Made by a program: the position numbers and the translations under genes
Source: Tangfeifania diversioriginum
GTDB taxonomy: Bacteria; Bacteroidota; Bacteroidia; Bacteroidales; Prolixibacteraceae
Length of the DNA: 64,000 bases
NCBI RefSeq assembly: GCF_900141875.1
Contig: NZ_FQZE01000018.1
Span: 43,664-107,663, forward strand
Direction of reading: 5' to 3'
The notes under the pieces: generated by a model
What the model was told of the DNA's origin: nothing
Databases searched by the model: none
Seen by the model: the letters and a program-made list of their open reading frames with translations, nothing else
Shown here: one piece after another, positions 17,853 to 26,902 of the stretch
How positions within the stretch are numbered: position 1 is the stretch's first letter
How the letters are laid out: every line of letters begins with the position of its first letter

Positions 17853-18716
17853 TTATTTCCTAAACTCCGACGGACTCGTTCCGGCTTTCTGCTTAAAAAA
17901 TCGGCTGAAATAATAGATCGACTCAAAACCGAGCAGGTAGCTGATTTCCTTTATGCTTTTGTCGGTTGTCAGCAAAAGCTCGCGTGCACGCATAATTTTT
18001 AACTGCAGAAAATATTGCCGGGGTGATAAGCCGGTAAAATTTTTAAACATCCGGCGAAAATAGGAATAGCCGATGTTATTATTCGCAGCAAATTGCTCAA
18101 GGTCAAAATTTTTATCCACTTCATTGCGCATTTCGAACCGGGCTTTTTCAATTATTCCGGCAATCTCTTTTCCAGAAAATTCTTTTTGTTTTTGAAACGC
18201 AACGAGGTAGCCAAGCAATTTAATCAACATTCCGGAAGCGATTTGCTGAAATCCTGGTGGTTCGGTTTTTATGAGTTCAAAAACCCGGAGAAATGCATCC
18301 AGAATTTCTTCGTGAATACCGGTTGAAATAACCGGGTTTTCAGGATCGAACAATTTGTGGGCGAGAAAAAAACCGACCGCCGGACCGCTAAATCCGATGT
18401 AATTTTCTGTCCAGCCCGTTTTGCTGTGTGGTTTATACCGGTGCCACTCCCCGGGAAAAGTGACCATTAAATCCCCTTTTTTTAAATTAAATGTACCATG
18501 ATTGTTTTCCAGAATTCCGTTCCCTTCAGTAATATAATTCACCTGGTATTCCTGCAAAATACGTCCGTTTTCCCAGGTGAAAAAATAACCTCCCGGATGC
18601 GTGGGGGAAGGATATTCCGTTTCCGGCGGAATTCTGAGCAAACCGGCTGAGGTGAGGTAGGTGCCCCAGTTTTCATCTTCACGACTGCTGGTCAGGTATT
18701 TTATGAAATCTTTCAC
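17853..18716 (-). CDS. AraC-family transcriptional regulator of the rhamnose genes
   Basis: DNA-binding regulator of 287 residues. The N-terminal part (about 20-160) is a cupin-like sugar-sensing domain (GNGILENNHGTFNLKKGDLMVTFPGEWH). The C-terminal 100 residues carry the two AraC helix-turn-helix units, ending KEISYLLGFESIYYFSRFF and the AGTSPSEFR tail. The start is a GTG at 18716; no in-frame ATG lies upstream. It is divergent from rhaM across 110 bases, so it is the obvious regulator of the rhamnosidase and isomerase genes. L-rhamnose as inducer is inferred from context. Confidence 0.85.
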   Translation of the reverse strand: MKDFIKYLTSSREDENWGTYLTSAGLLRIPPETEYPSPTHPGGYFFTWENGRILQEYQVNYITEGNGILENNHGTFNLKKGDLMVTFPGEWHRYKPHSKTGWTENYIGFSGPAVGFFLAHKLFDPENPVISTGIHEEILDAFLRVFELIKTEPPGFQQIASGMLIKLLGYLVAFQKQKEFSGKEIAGIIEKARFEMRNEVDKNFDLEQFAANNNIGYSYFRRMFKNFTGLSPRQYFLQLKIMRARELLLTTDKSIKEISYLLGFESIYYFSRFFKQKAGTSPSEFRK

Positions 18717-18826
18717 TCTTGTGTCAAAAAATGCAAATAATTGGTCAGAAAATGTATTTTATGTGGTGAATATAATTGATAATTTTAAATTTCAATAATT
18801 AAGTGTTCAAATCATAAATTACAAAT

Positions 18827-19141
18827 ATGGAACGGGTAGCGTTTAAGATGCACCTCAAAAAAGGAATGCGGGAAGAATACAAAAATCGGCACGACGCGAT
18901 TTGGCCTGAGTTGAAACAATTACTGAAAGATGCAGGAATCAGCGAATATTCCATTTTTCTGGATGAGGAAACCGATACACTTTTTGCATTTCAAAAAGTG
19001 ACGGGAGGAAGCGGTTCGCAGGATTTGGGGCAAAATGAAATCGTGCAGAAATGGTGGGAATATATGGCGGACATCATGGAGACCAATCCGGATAACTCTC
19101 CGGTATCAGTATCTTTAAAAAAGGTTTTTTATATGGAATAA
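18827..19141 (+). CDS. rhaM: L-rhamnose mutarotase
   Basis: Cytosolic enzyme of 104 residues that interconverts alpha and beta anomers of L-rhamnose. Family features are RVAFKMHLKKGMREEY at the start, the catalytic-region His22 in RHDAIWPEL, the conserved WWEYMADIM and the NPDNSP motif before the end. The length is normal for RhaM. It is the first gene of a three-gene run with the GH78 rhamnosidase (28-base gap) and rhaA, so it supplies the correct anomer to the isomerase. Confidence 0.92.
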   Translation: MERVAFKMHLKKGMREEYKNRHDAIWPELKQLLKDAGISEYSIFLDEETDTLFAFQKVTGGSGSQDLGQNEIVQKWWEYMADIMETNPDNSPVSVSLKKVFYME

Positions 19142-19169
19142 TATAGTTATAACTAAAACAATACAAATT

Positions 19170-21902
19170 ATGAAAAGAATTATTCATGGAGTAAAATTAT
19201 TAACTGTTGTTTTTTTGTTCAGCAGTTTAACAGTTTCTGCTGCAGAAAAAATTATGGCAGAAGAATTAGTTTGTGAATACCACACCAACCCGGTGGGTAT
19301 CGATGTTCAAAAACCGCGATTAAGCTGGAAGATTTTTTCTGATCAACAGGATGTCCTTCAAACAGCTTACGAAATCAGAGTTGCTGATTCTCCTGCAAAC
19401 CTGAAAAGGAAAAACCGTTTGATTTGGAGTTCGGGAAAAGTGAACAGCGATCAGTCGGTAAATGTGGAATACCAGGGTCCCGAACTTGAACCGATGCAGC
19501 GTGTTTACTGGCAGGTGCGCATTTGGGACAACCAAAACAATGCCACTAAATGGAGCGAACCTGCTTTCTGGGAAATGGGGCTCACCCAACCTGAACTTTG
19601 GACCGCTTCGTGGATTACCATGGAAAACGAAAAAGAAGGTGAAGGTTCGAAACCCAGCCACTTTTTGCGGAAAGAATTTTCCACTTCAAAAAAAGTTGAA
19701 TCCGCCAGAGTTTATGTTTCCGCACTCGGTTTATATGAACTTTATCTGAATGGTAAAAAAGTGGGCGATGAATTGTTTACACCCGGCTGGACCAGTTATA
19801 ACAACCGCATTCAGTATCAAACCTACGATGTTACATCTATGGTAAAGAAAGATAATGCGTTGGGCGCTATCCTGGGCGATGGGTGGTACCGCGGAAATAT
19901 TGGATTTAGTAACCAGCGAAACTATTTCGGCGACAAACTTGCGCTGATTGCCCAACTTCAGATTACATATTCTGATGGCTCAACCGAAACAATCGGAACA
20001 GACGAAAGCTGGAAAGCAACCACCGGCCCAATCATTTTTTCCGATATATACAATGGAGAAACCTACGATGCACGCCTGGAAATGCCGGACTGGGCAACTG
20101 CCGGGTTCAACGATAGTAACTGGGGAGCTGTAGCAAAACTTAATCATTCGAAAGAAATTTTGATTGCCCCCCAGGGAGTGCCGGTTAAAGCCGTGGAAGA
20201 AATTTCGCCCATCGAAATAATTACTACGCCCAAAGGCGAAACTGTTTTCGATATGGGCCAGAATATGGTAGGCTGGGTGCGGTTAAAAGTAAAAGGAAAT
20301 CGCGGCGATGCAGTAACGTTGAAGTTTGCCGAAGTTCTGGACAAGGAAGGTAACTTCTACACTGAAAACCTGCGTGCGGCCAAAGCAACCGATGTGTATA
20401 TTTTGAAAGGAGAAGGAGAAGAAATTTATGAACCCCGTTTTACTTTCCATGGTTTCAGGTACGTGAAACTGGAAAATTTTCCCGGTACTCCGCAATTAGA
20501 CGATATTACCGGAGTTGTCATTTACTCCGACATGGAACCAACCGGAACTTTTGCCTGCTCCGATCCGCTGATTAATCAATTGCAACACAACATTCAGTGG
20601 GGGCAAAAAGGGAATTTTCTGGACGTGCCAACCGATTGTCCGCAACGCGACGAACGGCTGGGCTGGACGGGCGACGCCCAGGTGTTTGCACCAACTGCAG
20701 CATTTAACTTTAATGTAGCTCCGTTTTATACTAAATGGATGAAAGACGTAGCCGCCGATCAGGGCCCTGACGGTAAGGTCAATCACGTGGTTCCCGATGT
20801 GTTGAATGGAGCTGGCGGCTCTACCGCCTGGGCCGATGCGGCCTTAATTGTTCCGTGGCAAACTTACCTTGCTTATGGTGATGAACGAATTCTGGAGGTA
20901 CAGTACCCCAGCATGAAAGCGTGGGTAGAATACATGAAAAACCGCGCTGGCGACGATTACCTTTGGATTGGCGACACCCATTATGGCGACTGGCTGGCTT
21001 TTGCAACCACCCGTTCCGATTATCCCGGTGCAACCACCGAAAAAGATTTGATTGCAACTGCTTATTTCTCCTATTCAAGCGGATTGCTGGCGAAAATTGC
21101 AAAGGTTTTAGGAAAAACAAACGATGCTGAAAAATATTCTGCCCTTTCCGGAAATGTAAAAGAAGCATTTGTAAATGAATTTGTTACTCCTGCAGGAAGA
21201 TTGGTTTCGCATACGCAAACGGCTTATTCGCTGGCTTTGGCATTCAATCTCCTTCCTGAAGATCTTGTCCCCAGGGCTGCAGAGTACCTGGCTGGTGATG
21301 TAGATAAATTCAAACATCTTACCACCGGTTTTGTGGGAACTCCGTTGCTCTGCAAAACGCTTTCCGATAACGGATATGAAGATTTGGCATTTATGCTGCT
21401 GAACCGGAAAGATTATCCCTCGTGGCTTTATCCTGTAACCCAGGGAGCAACAACTATTTGGGAACGCTGGGATGGTCAGAAACCGGATGGCACTTTCCAA
21501 AATGCAGGAATGAACAGTTTTAACCATTACGCTTATGGAGCTATTGGCGAGTGGTTATACAACTACGTGGCCGGTATTCAAATCGATACAAAAAATCCAG
21601 GGTACAAACATTTTTTCCTTGCACCGCATCCCGGTGGTGGACTTTCCCATGCCAAAGCTGTTTATAAATCAATGTACGGAGAAATAAAATCAAACTGGAA
21701 AATAGAAGGCAACCAGATGGTTTATGATGTGACTATCCCGGCAAACACGTCAGCAACTATTACACTTCCGTCAGCTTCTGCTGATGAGGTTTTAAGGAAT
21801 GATGAACCGTTAAAAAGTGTTTCTGGTAATTTCCGGCAAAATGACGGAAATGTAACGCTCAAACTGGGCTCGGGTGAATACCGGTTCAGTTATCCGTTGT
21901 AA
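19170..21902 (+). CDS. Exported alpha-L-rhamnosidase, GH78
   Basis: Glycoside hydrolase of 910 residues that removes terminal alpha-L-rhamnose from plant or algal polysaccharides and glycosides. A signal peptide ends near residue 24 (VSAAEK), so it acts outside the cytoplasm, probably in the periplasm as no T9SS domain is present. The N-terminal beta domains of GH78 are seen (YELYLNGKKVGDELFTPGWT; LGDGWYRG). The catalytic (alpha/alpha)6 region has DCPQRDERLGWTGD with Glu495 as likely general acid, and TTIWERWDG with Glu765 as likely base. A C-terminal beta-sandwich follows. It ends 21 bases before rhaA. Linkage specificity cannot be told from sequence. Confidence 0.92.
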   Translation: MKRIIHGVKLLTVVFLFSSLTVSAAEKIMAEELVCEYHTNPVGIDVQKPRLSWKIFSDQQDVLQTAYEIRVADSPANLKRKNRLIWSSGKVNSDQSVNVEYQGPELEPMQRVYWQVRIWDNQNNATKWSEPAFWEMGLTQPELWTASWITMENEKEGEGSKPSHFLRKEFSTSKKVESARVYVSALGLYELYLNGKKVGDELFTPGWTSYNNRIQYQTYDVTSMVKKDNALGAILGDGWYRGNIGFSNQRNYFGDKLALIAQLQITYSDGSTETIGTDESWKATTGPIIFSDIYNGETYDARLEMPDWATAGFNDSNWGAVAKLNHSKEILIAPQGVPVKAVEEISPIEIITTPKGETVFDMGQNMVGWVRLKVKGNRGDAVTLKFAEVLDKEGNFYTENLRAAKATDVYILKGEGEEIYEPRFTFHGFRYVKLENFPGTPQLDDITGVVIYSDMEPTGTFACSDPLINQLQHNIQWGQKGNFLDVPTDCPQRDERLGWTGDAQVFAPTAAFNFNVAPFYTKWMKDVAADQGPDGKVNHVVPDVLNGAGGSTAWADAALIVPWQTYLAYGDERILEVQYPSMKAWVEYMKNRAGDDYLWIGDTHYGDWLAFATTRSDYPGATTEKDLIATAYFSYSSGLLAKIAKVLGKTNDAEKYSALSGNVKEAFVNEFVTPAGRLVSHTQTAYSLALAFNLLPEDLVPRAAEYLAGDVDKFKHLTTGFVGTPLLCKTLSDNGYEDLAFMLLNRKDYPSWLYPVTQGATTIWERWDGQKPDGTFQNAGMNSFNHYAYGAIGEWLYNYVAGIQIDTKNPGYKHFFLAPHPGGGLSHAKAVYKSMYGEIKSNWKIEGNQMVYDVTIPANTSATITLPSASADEVLRNDEPLKSVSGNFRQNDGNVTLKLGSGEYRFSYPL

Positions 21903-21923
21903 ACCAAAAAGAATTAAAAGGAT

Positions 21924-23189
21924 ATGAAAATAAAAAGAATTGAAACAGCTTACGAACTGGCAAAAGAACAGTATGCTGAATTAGGAGTAGATACCGATGC
22001 GGTGCTGGAAAAAATGAAAGAAGTGGTGATAAGTCTGCACTGCTGGCAAACCGACGATGTGGGAGGGTTTGAAACTCCCGATGCTTCACTGTCGGGAGGC
22101 GGAATTCAGGCCACCGGGAATTACCCCGGGAAAGCCAATTCTATTGAACAGATGCGACAGGATTTGGGAAAAGTGATGGAGCTGCTGCCCGGAAAACAGC
22201 GGTTGAACCTGCATGCCACTTATGGAGAGTTTTTTGGCAAGAAGGTTGACCGCGATGAAATTTCGGTGGAAAATTTTCAAGGGTGGATCGACTGGGCAAA
22301 AGAACAAAAAACCGGGCTGGATTTTAATGGCACTTATTTCTCACATCCCAAAGCTGACAGCGGTTTTACGCTTTCATCGAAAAATGAAGGTATCCGGCAG
22401 TTTTGGGTGGAACACATGAAGCGCTGCCGCGAAATTGGTGCTGAAATGGGCAAACAACTGGGAACACCCTGTGTACACAACACCTGGATTCCAGACGGAA
22501 TGAAAGATGTTCCCATTGACAGGAATGGTTACCGCGCTCTGCTGAAAAAGTCGCTCGACGAAGGCTATGAAAAAGAAGTTTCGAAAGATTACCTTAAAGA
22601 TGCCATGGAAAGTAAGTTGTTCGGGATTGGTGCTGAGTCGATGACAGTGGGCTCGCACGATTTTTACCTGGGCTACGCCATTAAAAACAACAAGCTGATT
22701 TGCCTCGATAACGGCCACTTTCACCCAACTGAACAGGTGGGCGATAAAATTTCGGCCTGCCTGCAGTTTGTCGATGAAGCGCTGCTGCATATTACCCGTC
22801 CGGTCCGCTGGGATTCCGACCATGTGGTTACGCTGAACGAAGAAGTACAGCTTATTGCGTCTGAAATTGCCCGCAACAACTTTTTCAACCGTGTAAATAT
22901 CGGGCTCGACTTTTTCGATGCGTCCATTAACCGGATTGGCGCTTATGTTACCGGAACGCGGGCAGCGCAAAAAGCATTTTTAATTGCCTTGCTCGAACCC
23001 ACCAAAAAACTGCTGGAATGGGAAGAAAATGAGCACTATTTTGAACGGTTGGCCCTGCTCGAAGAACTGAAAGCAAAACCATTTGGCGCGGTTTGGGATT
23101 ATTTCTGTCTGCTGAATGACGTTCCTGCCGGGGAGAACTACATTCAGGAAGTGCAACAATACGAGAAAACAGTGTTGAGTAAAAGGTAA
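21924..23189 (+). CDS. rhaA: L-rhamnose isomerase
   Basis: Cytosolic metal-dependent aldose-ketose isomerase of 421 residues that converts L-rhamnose to L-rhamnulose. The opening [19 protein letters not shown], the [12 protein letters not shown] block near residue 37, the [11 protein letters not shown] segment and the [15 protein letters not shown] metal-site region are all typical of RhaA. The start ATG at 21924 has a weak AAAAGGAT ribosome site. It is last in the rhaM-rhamnosidase-rhaA run and is followed by a strong terminator. Rhamnulokinase, rhamnulose-1-phosphate aldolase and a permease are not in the window. Confidence 0.95.
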   Translation: MKIKRIETAYELAKEQYAELGVDTDAVLEKMKEVVISLHCWQTDDVGGFETPDASLSGGGIQATGNYPGKANSIEQMRQDLGKVMELLPGKQRLNLHATYGEFFGKKVDRDEISVENFQGWIDWAKEQKTGLDFNGTYFSHPKADSGFTLSSKNEGIRQFWVEHMKRCREIGAEMGKQLGTPCVHNTWIPDGMKDVPIDRNGYRALLKKSLDEGYEKEVSKDYLKDAMESKLFGIGAESMTVGSHDFYLGYAIKNNKLICLDNGHFHPTEQVGDKISACLQFVDEALLHITRPVRWDSDHVVTLNEEVQLIASEIARNNFFNRVNIGLDFFDASINRIGAYVTGTRAAQKAFLIALLEPTKKLLEWEENEHYFERLALLEELKAKPFGAVWDYFCLLNDVPAGENYIQEVQQYEKTVLSKR

Positions 23190-23267
23190 ATGACCGGAAC
23201 CGGCGGATTCCGATCCTCCGAAAAAAGAAGCGAATTCAATTTGCATCAACCCGGCACTGAGATTTAG

Positions 23268-23303
23268 ACCTTCAGGGGTTCCGAAATCCCTGAAGGTTTT
23301 TTT
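23268..23303 (+). terminator. Rho-independent terminator after rhaA
   Basis: A perfect 10-bp stem (23268-23277 with 23288-23297) and a 10-base loop are followed by seven T residues. It ends the rhamnose transcript. Confidence 0.88.
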
Positions 23304-23390
23304 GTGGCTGGATTTTCCTTCCAATTTTTTGCAATCCTCTTATTCATTTGATAAATTCGAAATTACAGGAATAAAAAATTGGAGGATTTT

Positions 23391-24368
23391 ATGTTTAAAA
23401 AACTGGATTTCAGCTTATTAATTGTGTTCTTGATTAGTGTTTCTTTTTCAACTTATGCTCAGGACGATGTGGAAGGCAGTAAAGACCACCCGATTATTTC
23501 CCGGTACGAAGGATCCTACATAAAAGGCTACGAGCATTATGATTATGACCGTTTGACCTTTTATACTGGAGAAGAGAATGGCGAGCTCCAGGAAATTGTA
23601 CCGGAAGGGGAAGTCACACAAATTTTGTATTTCTTACCCACTGAAGGTTTATCAGTATTGCAGGTACAGCGAAACTATCAAATGGCGCTAAAGGAGGCCG
23701 GTTTCGAAATTGTGTATGAATGTTTAAGCGACAAAAATGAGATTCCATACTCGATTTTCGAAGGTATGCTTGGAGATCATTACAGTGGAGATCACAGCAA
23801 AAATGTTTTTATTGGAAAAGATAAGAGCTATTTTTTAGCCAGACTACCGCAAGATGACGGGAACATGTACATTTCTGCCCATACCCTGCTTAGTGAATAC
23901 GCTGATGAGGACAATCAACCTGTAACTCTTCTTCAGATCCTAGAAGAAAAACCAATGGCTACAGGCAAAGTACAGGTTGAAATAAATGCCGATGCAATGG
24001 CACAGGATATTGATGAAAAAGGAAGTGTTCGCATCTATGGTATCCATTTCGAAACTGATAAAGCTACAATCAAAGAAAAGTCGAAATCAACACTGGCTGA
24101 AATAGCATCACTTTTGGAGCAAAAGCCAGAACTCAATCTTGGGGTTATAGGCCACACCGATGCTACCGGAGGTATGGAGCACAATATGGATTTATCGGTT
24201 CAACGCGCTGAGGCCGTTGTTGCGTCGCTGGCAACTAATTACGGAATTTCCGAAGAGAGGCTTACGCCTTACGGAGTTGGACCTTTGGCACCTGTTGCCA
24301 GTAACGATGACGAGGATGGCCGCGCCCGGAACCGCCGCGTGGAGTTGATAAAATTGCCGGAGCAATAA
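23391..24368 (+). CDS. OmpA-family outer-membrane/peptidoglycan-linking protein
   Basis: Envelope protein of 325 residues. The ATG at 23391 follows a real Shine-Dalgarno (TTGGAGG) and gives a signal peptide ending near STYAQ; the frame upstream to a TTG at 23379 is not needed. Residues about 25-190 form a domain of unknown function with ILYFLPTEGLSVLQVQRNY. The last 110 residues are an OmpA C-terminal domain: IHFETDKATIKEKS, GHTDATGG, LSVQRAEAVVASL and DGRARNRRVEL, which binds peptidoglycan. It probably anchors the outer membrane or an outer-membrane partner to the wall. The gene stands alone between the rhaA terminator and a hairpin cluster. Confidence 0.85.
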   Translation: MFKKLDFSLLIVFLISVSFSTYAQDDVEGSKDHPIISRYEGSYIKGYEHYDYDRLTFYTGEENGELQEIVPEGEVTQILYFLPTEGLSVLQVQRNYQMALKEAGFEIVYECLSDKNEIPYSIFEGMLGDHYSGDHSKNVFIGKDKSYFLARLPQDDGNMYISAHTLLSEYADEDNQPVTLLQILEEKPMATGKVQVEINADAMAQDIDEKGSVRIYGIHFETDKATIKEKSKSTLAEIASLLEQKPELNLGVIGHTDATGGMEHNMDLSVQRAEAVVASLATNYGISEERLTPYGVGPLAPVASNDDEDGRARNRRVELIKLPEQ

Positions 24369-24393
24369 AAGAGTTTAGACATTTGATTGCCCT

Positions 24394-24507
24394 ACCCGCC
24401 AAGCCGATTCCGTGGGCTTCACCCGTCAAGCGGTTTCAATCCGCTCGACGGGTAAATATTGGTAACACCCCAAACCATACTCGTCAAGCGGACCATAGCC
24501 GCTGGAC
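24394..24507. repeat. Cluster of three related REP-like hairpins
   Basis: Three hairpins lie in tandem between the convergent ompA-like and nrfA genes. The first has arms at 24401-24405 and 24415-24419. The second is the strongest: 24421-24433 with 24441-24453, a 7-base loop and one mismatch. The third pairs 24483-24491 with 24499-24507. Each left arm reads close to CCGTCAAGCGG. None is followed by a T-run. The second shares its GCGGTTT..ATCCGC core with the hairpin at 16999-17030. Confidence 0.55.
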
Positions 24508-24564
24508 TGTTTCCAGTCTTCCCGGCGGATAAAAAAGGAAGGAAAGAAAGAATCGGCAAAAGCA

Positions 24565-26082
24565 TTAATTCGCAGAGGGAGTATCCCACGAGGCCTCGCG
24601 CTCTGCCGCCTGCTCATCCCATTTTGGAACCAGGGTTTCCAGAAACTCCTCTTTTTCTGCATTTAATTTATCCATATCGAGGCCAATAAATTCCTGTGCT
24701 TTTGCTTTGGTAGAAATATCAGGATACGGAACCACTTCGTTATGTCCCAGCTCGGCCAGCAACCGTGCCAGATCAATGCGCGTTTCCTGCGCGATAGTGA
24801 TGCCATTTGCCACGGTGCGGCCTATCTCAACAGGTGAGTGAAAAGAGCCACCGTGAGTGGCAGCCACGTAATCCCAACGCCATTGGGCATGACGAATTCC
24901 TTGCAAAATGTCTTCCATTTGGTTTTCGGTAGCACCCAGGTCCCATGCTTTTTTAGCTTCCACATGTGCCCTGACCAACAGTTCTTCCAGTTTTACTCTG
25001 CTTTCAGCAATTCGGTCCTGCCGTTCGTACACATCCTGAACCAGCCTTTTCGTTTCTTCACGATGGCAAACCTGGCAGGAGTTGGAAATGTTATTCAGCG
25101 GCGACTGCATTTTGTGGTCAGTGAATTTTTGACCGCCCTCGCTGTTATATGGCATGTGGCAGTCGGCACACGAAACACCGCGTATGGCATGTATTCCGGT
25201 CATGAAAACTTCGTAATCGGGATGTTGTGCTTTTAACATAGGCGCCCGGCTCAGCGCGTGTGTCCAGTCGGAGAATTCCATGTTGTCGTAATATTCTGCC
25301 ATGGCTTCGGCGGTGTATCCGTTATCCCACGGGAAGGTGAGATAATTGGCGCCTTCAGCAATATCTTTATTGAAATAATATTCCACATGGCATTGGGCAC
25401 ACACCAAACTGCGCATTTCCTGGTAGCTCGATTTGTTCACATCTTTGCCCATTCGCTTGTAGGCTTCAATAAGCGCCGGACGGGAAATCCGCAGGTTCAT
25501 TGTTTCATTGTCGTGGCAGTCGGCACAACCAATTGGGTTCACAATCTCGGGGCCAAGTCTCGACCAGGCTCCGGTGTAAAATTCAGCCACCCCTTCCTGT
25601 TCCATAACTCTTGGTACGTCCGGGCTTTTGCAGGTCCAGCATGTAGTGGGCATCGGGCCGTCGTTGGCATTGGTTGGAGCCCCGGTGCGTAAAATGTTCC
25701 GCACATCTTTTATGGCGTAGTAGTGGCCCCGTCCCTGATTGTACTCTTTTGAAAAACCGTAACCGGCCCAGAGAACAACAAGCTCAGGTCCTTCTGCGAG
25801 CATGTCAATCATTGCATTTCCTCCATATTTACTTCGGAAAGAGGTGTCGGCCGTATTATAATACGATTGAAACTGCCGGGGAAAATTCTCTCCCCAAATT
25901 TCGTTGCGTGGTTCGTATGACTGAATATCAGCCTGCGGGACACTTACAAATGTAGCTTCCATCCGGCGTTCAACAATAGAAGAGGCCAGCAGCCCTAAAA
26001 GAAAAACCACTACGATGGTGGCAAAAAACAGAACCCATGACAGCCACGGGCGCTTTTCGGTTATTTTCAGCTTGTTGTTCAT
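24565..26082 (-). CDS. nrfA: Ammonia-forming cytochrome c nitrite reductase, catalytic subunit
   Basis: Pentahaem enzyme of 505 residues that reduces nitrite to ammonium with six electrons outside the cytoplasmic membrane. The active-site haem has the special CWTCK motif (148-152), where lysine replaces histidine as ligand. Four CxxCH sites follow: CADCH (186-190), CAQCH (228-232), CADCH and CQVCH. An N-terminal hydrophobic segment (about 14-35) is an uncleaved anchor or signal. The TGIHAIRGVSCADCHMPY block is typical of the family. It lies 14 bases downstream of nrfH, its membrane quinol-oxidising partner. Together they allow respiratory nitrite ammonification. Confidence 0.96.
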   Translation of the reverse strand: MNNKLKITEKRPWLSWVLFFATIVVVFLLGLLASSIVERRMEATFVSVPQADIQSYEPRNEIWGENFPRQFQSYYNTADTSFRSKYGGNAMIDMLAEGPELVVLWAGYGFSKEYNQGRGHYYAIKDVRNILRTGAPTNANDGPMPTTCWTCKSPDVPRVMEQEGVAEFYTGAWSRLGPEIVNPIGCADCHDNETMNLRISRPALIEAYKRMGKDVNKSSYQEMRSLVCAQCHVEYYFNKDIAEGANYLTFPWDNGYTAEAMAEYYDNMEFSDWTHALSRAPMLKAQHPDYEVFMTGIHAIRGVSCADCHMPYNSEGGQKFTDHKMQSPLNNISNSCQVCHREETKRLVQDVYERQDRIAESRVKLEELLVRAHVEAKKAWDLGATENQMEDILQGIRHAQWRWDYVAATHGGSFHSPVEIGRTVANGITIAQETRIDLARLLAELGHNEVVPYPDISTKAKAQEFIGLDMDKLNAEKEEFLETLVPKWDEQAAEREASWDTPSAN

Positions 26083-26096
26083 TTCAATTTATTTTT

Positions 26097-26672
26097 TTAG
26101 TTGTTTAAATATTTTCGAATCCAATCGGGAACAGGGTTTTGAGGCAGTGGTACGCGGGCATGCGGTGCGCTTGAAAGGCTGTTCGTTTGGCCATGTCCAC
26201 CTTCTTCCCTGTGGCAATCCACACAGCGCCGTCCTTCGCGTATTGCGGCATACATATCCACAGATGCTTCCAGCTTGGGATCAATCAGTTGCTGCTCGTG
26301 GCAACGGATACAGTTGTTTTGTACCACTTCAGCACCTTCTTCGAGTATCATTATCACCTGGCGCTCTTTCCGTAATGTGAAAAGCGCTGAATGGCGCAAT
26401 CCGTCTTTTGCTTTAAAATAATATTTGTTGAAAACATTGTTGTGGGGAACATGGCAGTCGTTGCAATGCGCCACTTCGCGATGTGAGCTGTGAGACCACG
26501 TAGCATACTGAGGGGCCATGATGTGGCAGTTTACACACGCTTTGGGATCATCGGAAAGGTAAGAATGTGCTTGCGACATGTAAATGGTGAAAAGTGCTAT
26601 TCCTATAAAAACAGCGGAGGCAATCATTACCGGGAATCTCCATTTTGGCGGTGGCAATAGTTTTTTCAGCAT
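26097..26672 (-). CDS. nrfH: Cytochrome c nitrite reductase small subunit, NapC/NirT type
   Basis: Membrane-anchored tetrahaem c-type cytochrome of 191 residues that takes electrons from menaquinol and passes them to NrfA. One transmembrane helix covers about residues 15-33. Four haem sites follow: CVNCH (with the MAPQYATWSHSSH region that marks NrfH), CNDCH, CIRCH and CVDCH. Order nrfH-nrfA and the 14-base gap are standard. A Crp/Fnr-type palindrome and a -7 box upstream suggest anaerobic or nitrosative control. Confidence 0.94.
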   Translation of the reverse strand: MLKKLLPPPKWRFPVMIASAVFIGIALFTIYMSQAHSYLSDDPKACVNCHIMAPQYATWSHSSHREVAHCNDCHVPHNNVFNKYYFKAKDGLRHSALFTLRKERQVIMILEEGAEVVQNNCIRCHEQQLIDPKLEASVDMYAAIREGRRCVDCHREEGGHGQTNSLSSAPHARVPLPQNPVPDWIRKYLNN

Positions 26673-26698
26673 ACCATTTATATTGATTTAGTTAAATT

Positions 26699-26742
26699 CA
26701 AATTTATCTAATTTGTACTTCAATTCTGTAACAGATGTTACA
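26699..26742 (-). promoter_or_regulatory. nrfHA promoter with Crp/Fnr-type palindromic site
   Basis: A perfect inverted repeat TGTAAC-AGAT-GTTACA lies at 26727-26742. Twenty bases downstream on the minus strand is TAAATTTG (26706-26699), matching the -7 box TAnnTTTG. If transcription starts near 26693, the palindrome is centred at about -41.5, the class II activator position. HcpR and other Crp/Fnr-family regulators of Bacteroidota nitrite and nitric oxide genes use palindromes of this type; the exact regulator is inferred. Confidence 0.65.
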
Positions 26743-26902
26743 AGTGATTGAAGAAAATGATGCCACTGTTCGTTATTTATAATTAAAATAAATTAGACGA
26801 AGCCACCATTAAGTTGTACCCCGGTGAGATAATTGAGCATCTTTTCTTTTAATTTTATAGAAAAAGAATCATCACTATCAGCTAACCAAAATCAATATTA
26901 CC

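Noticed and set aside
22374..22970. 198-codon open frame on the minus strand inside rhaA
   Set aside because: Shadow of the rhaA coding frame; no domain, no independent promoter.
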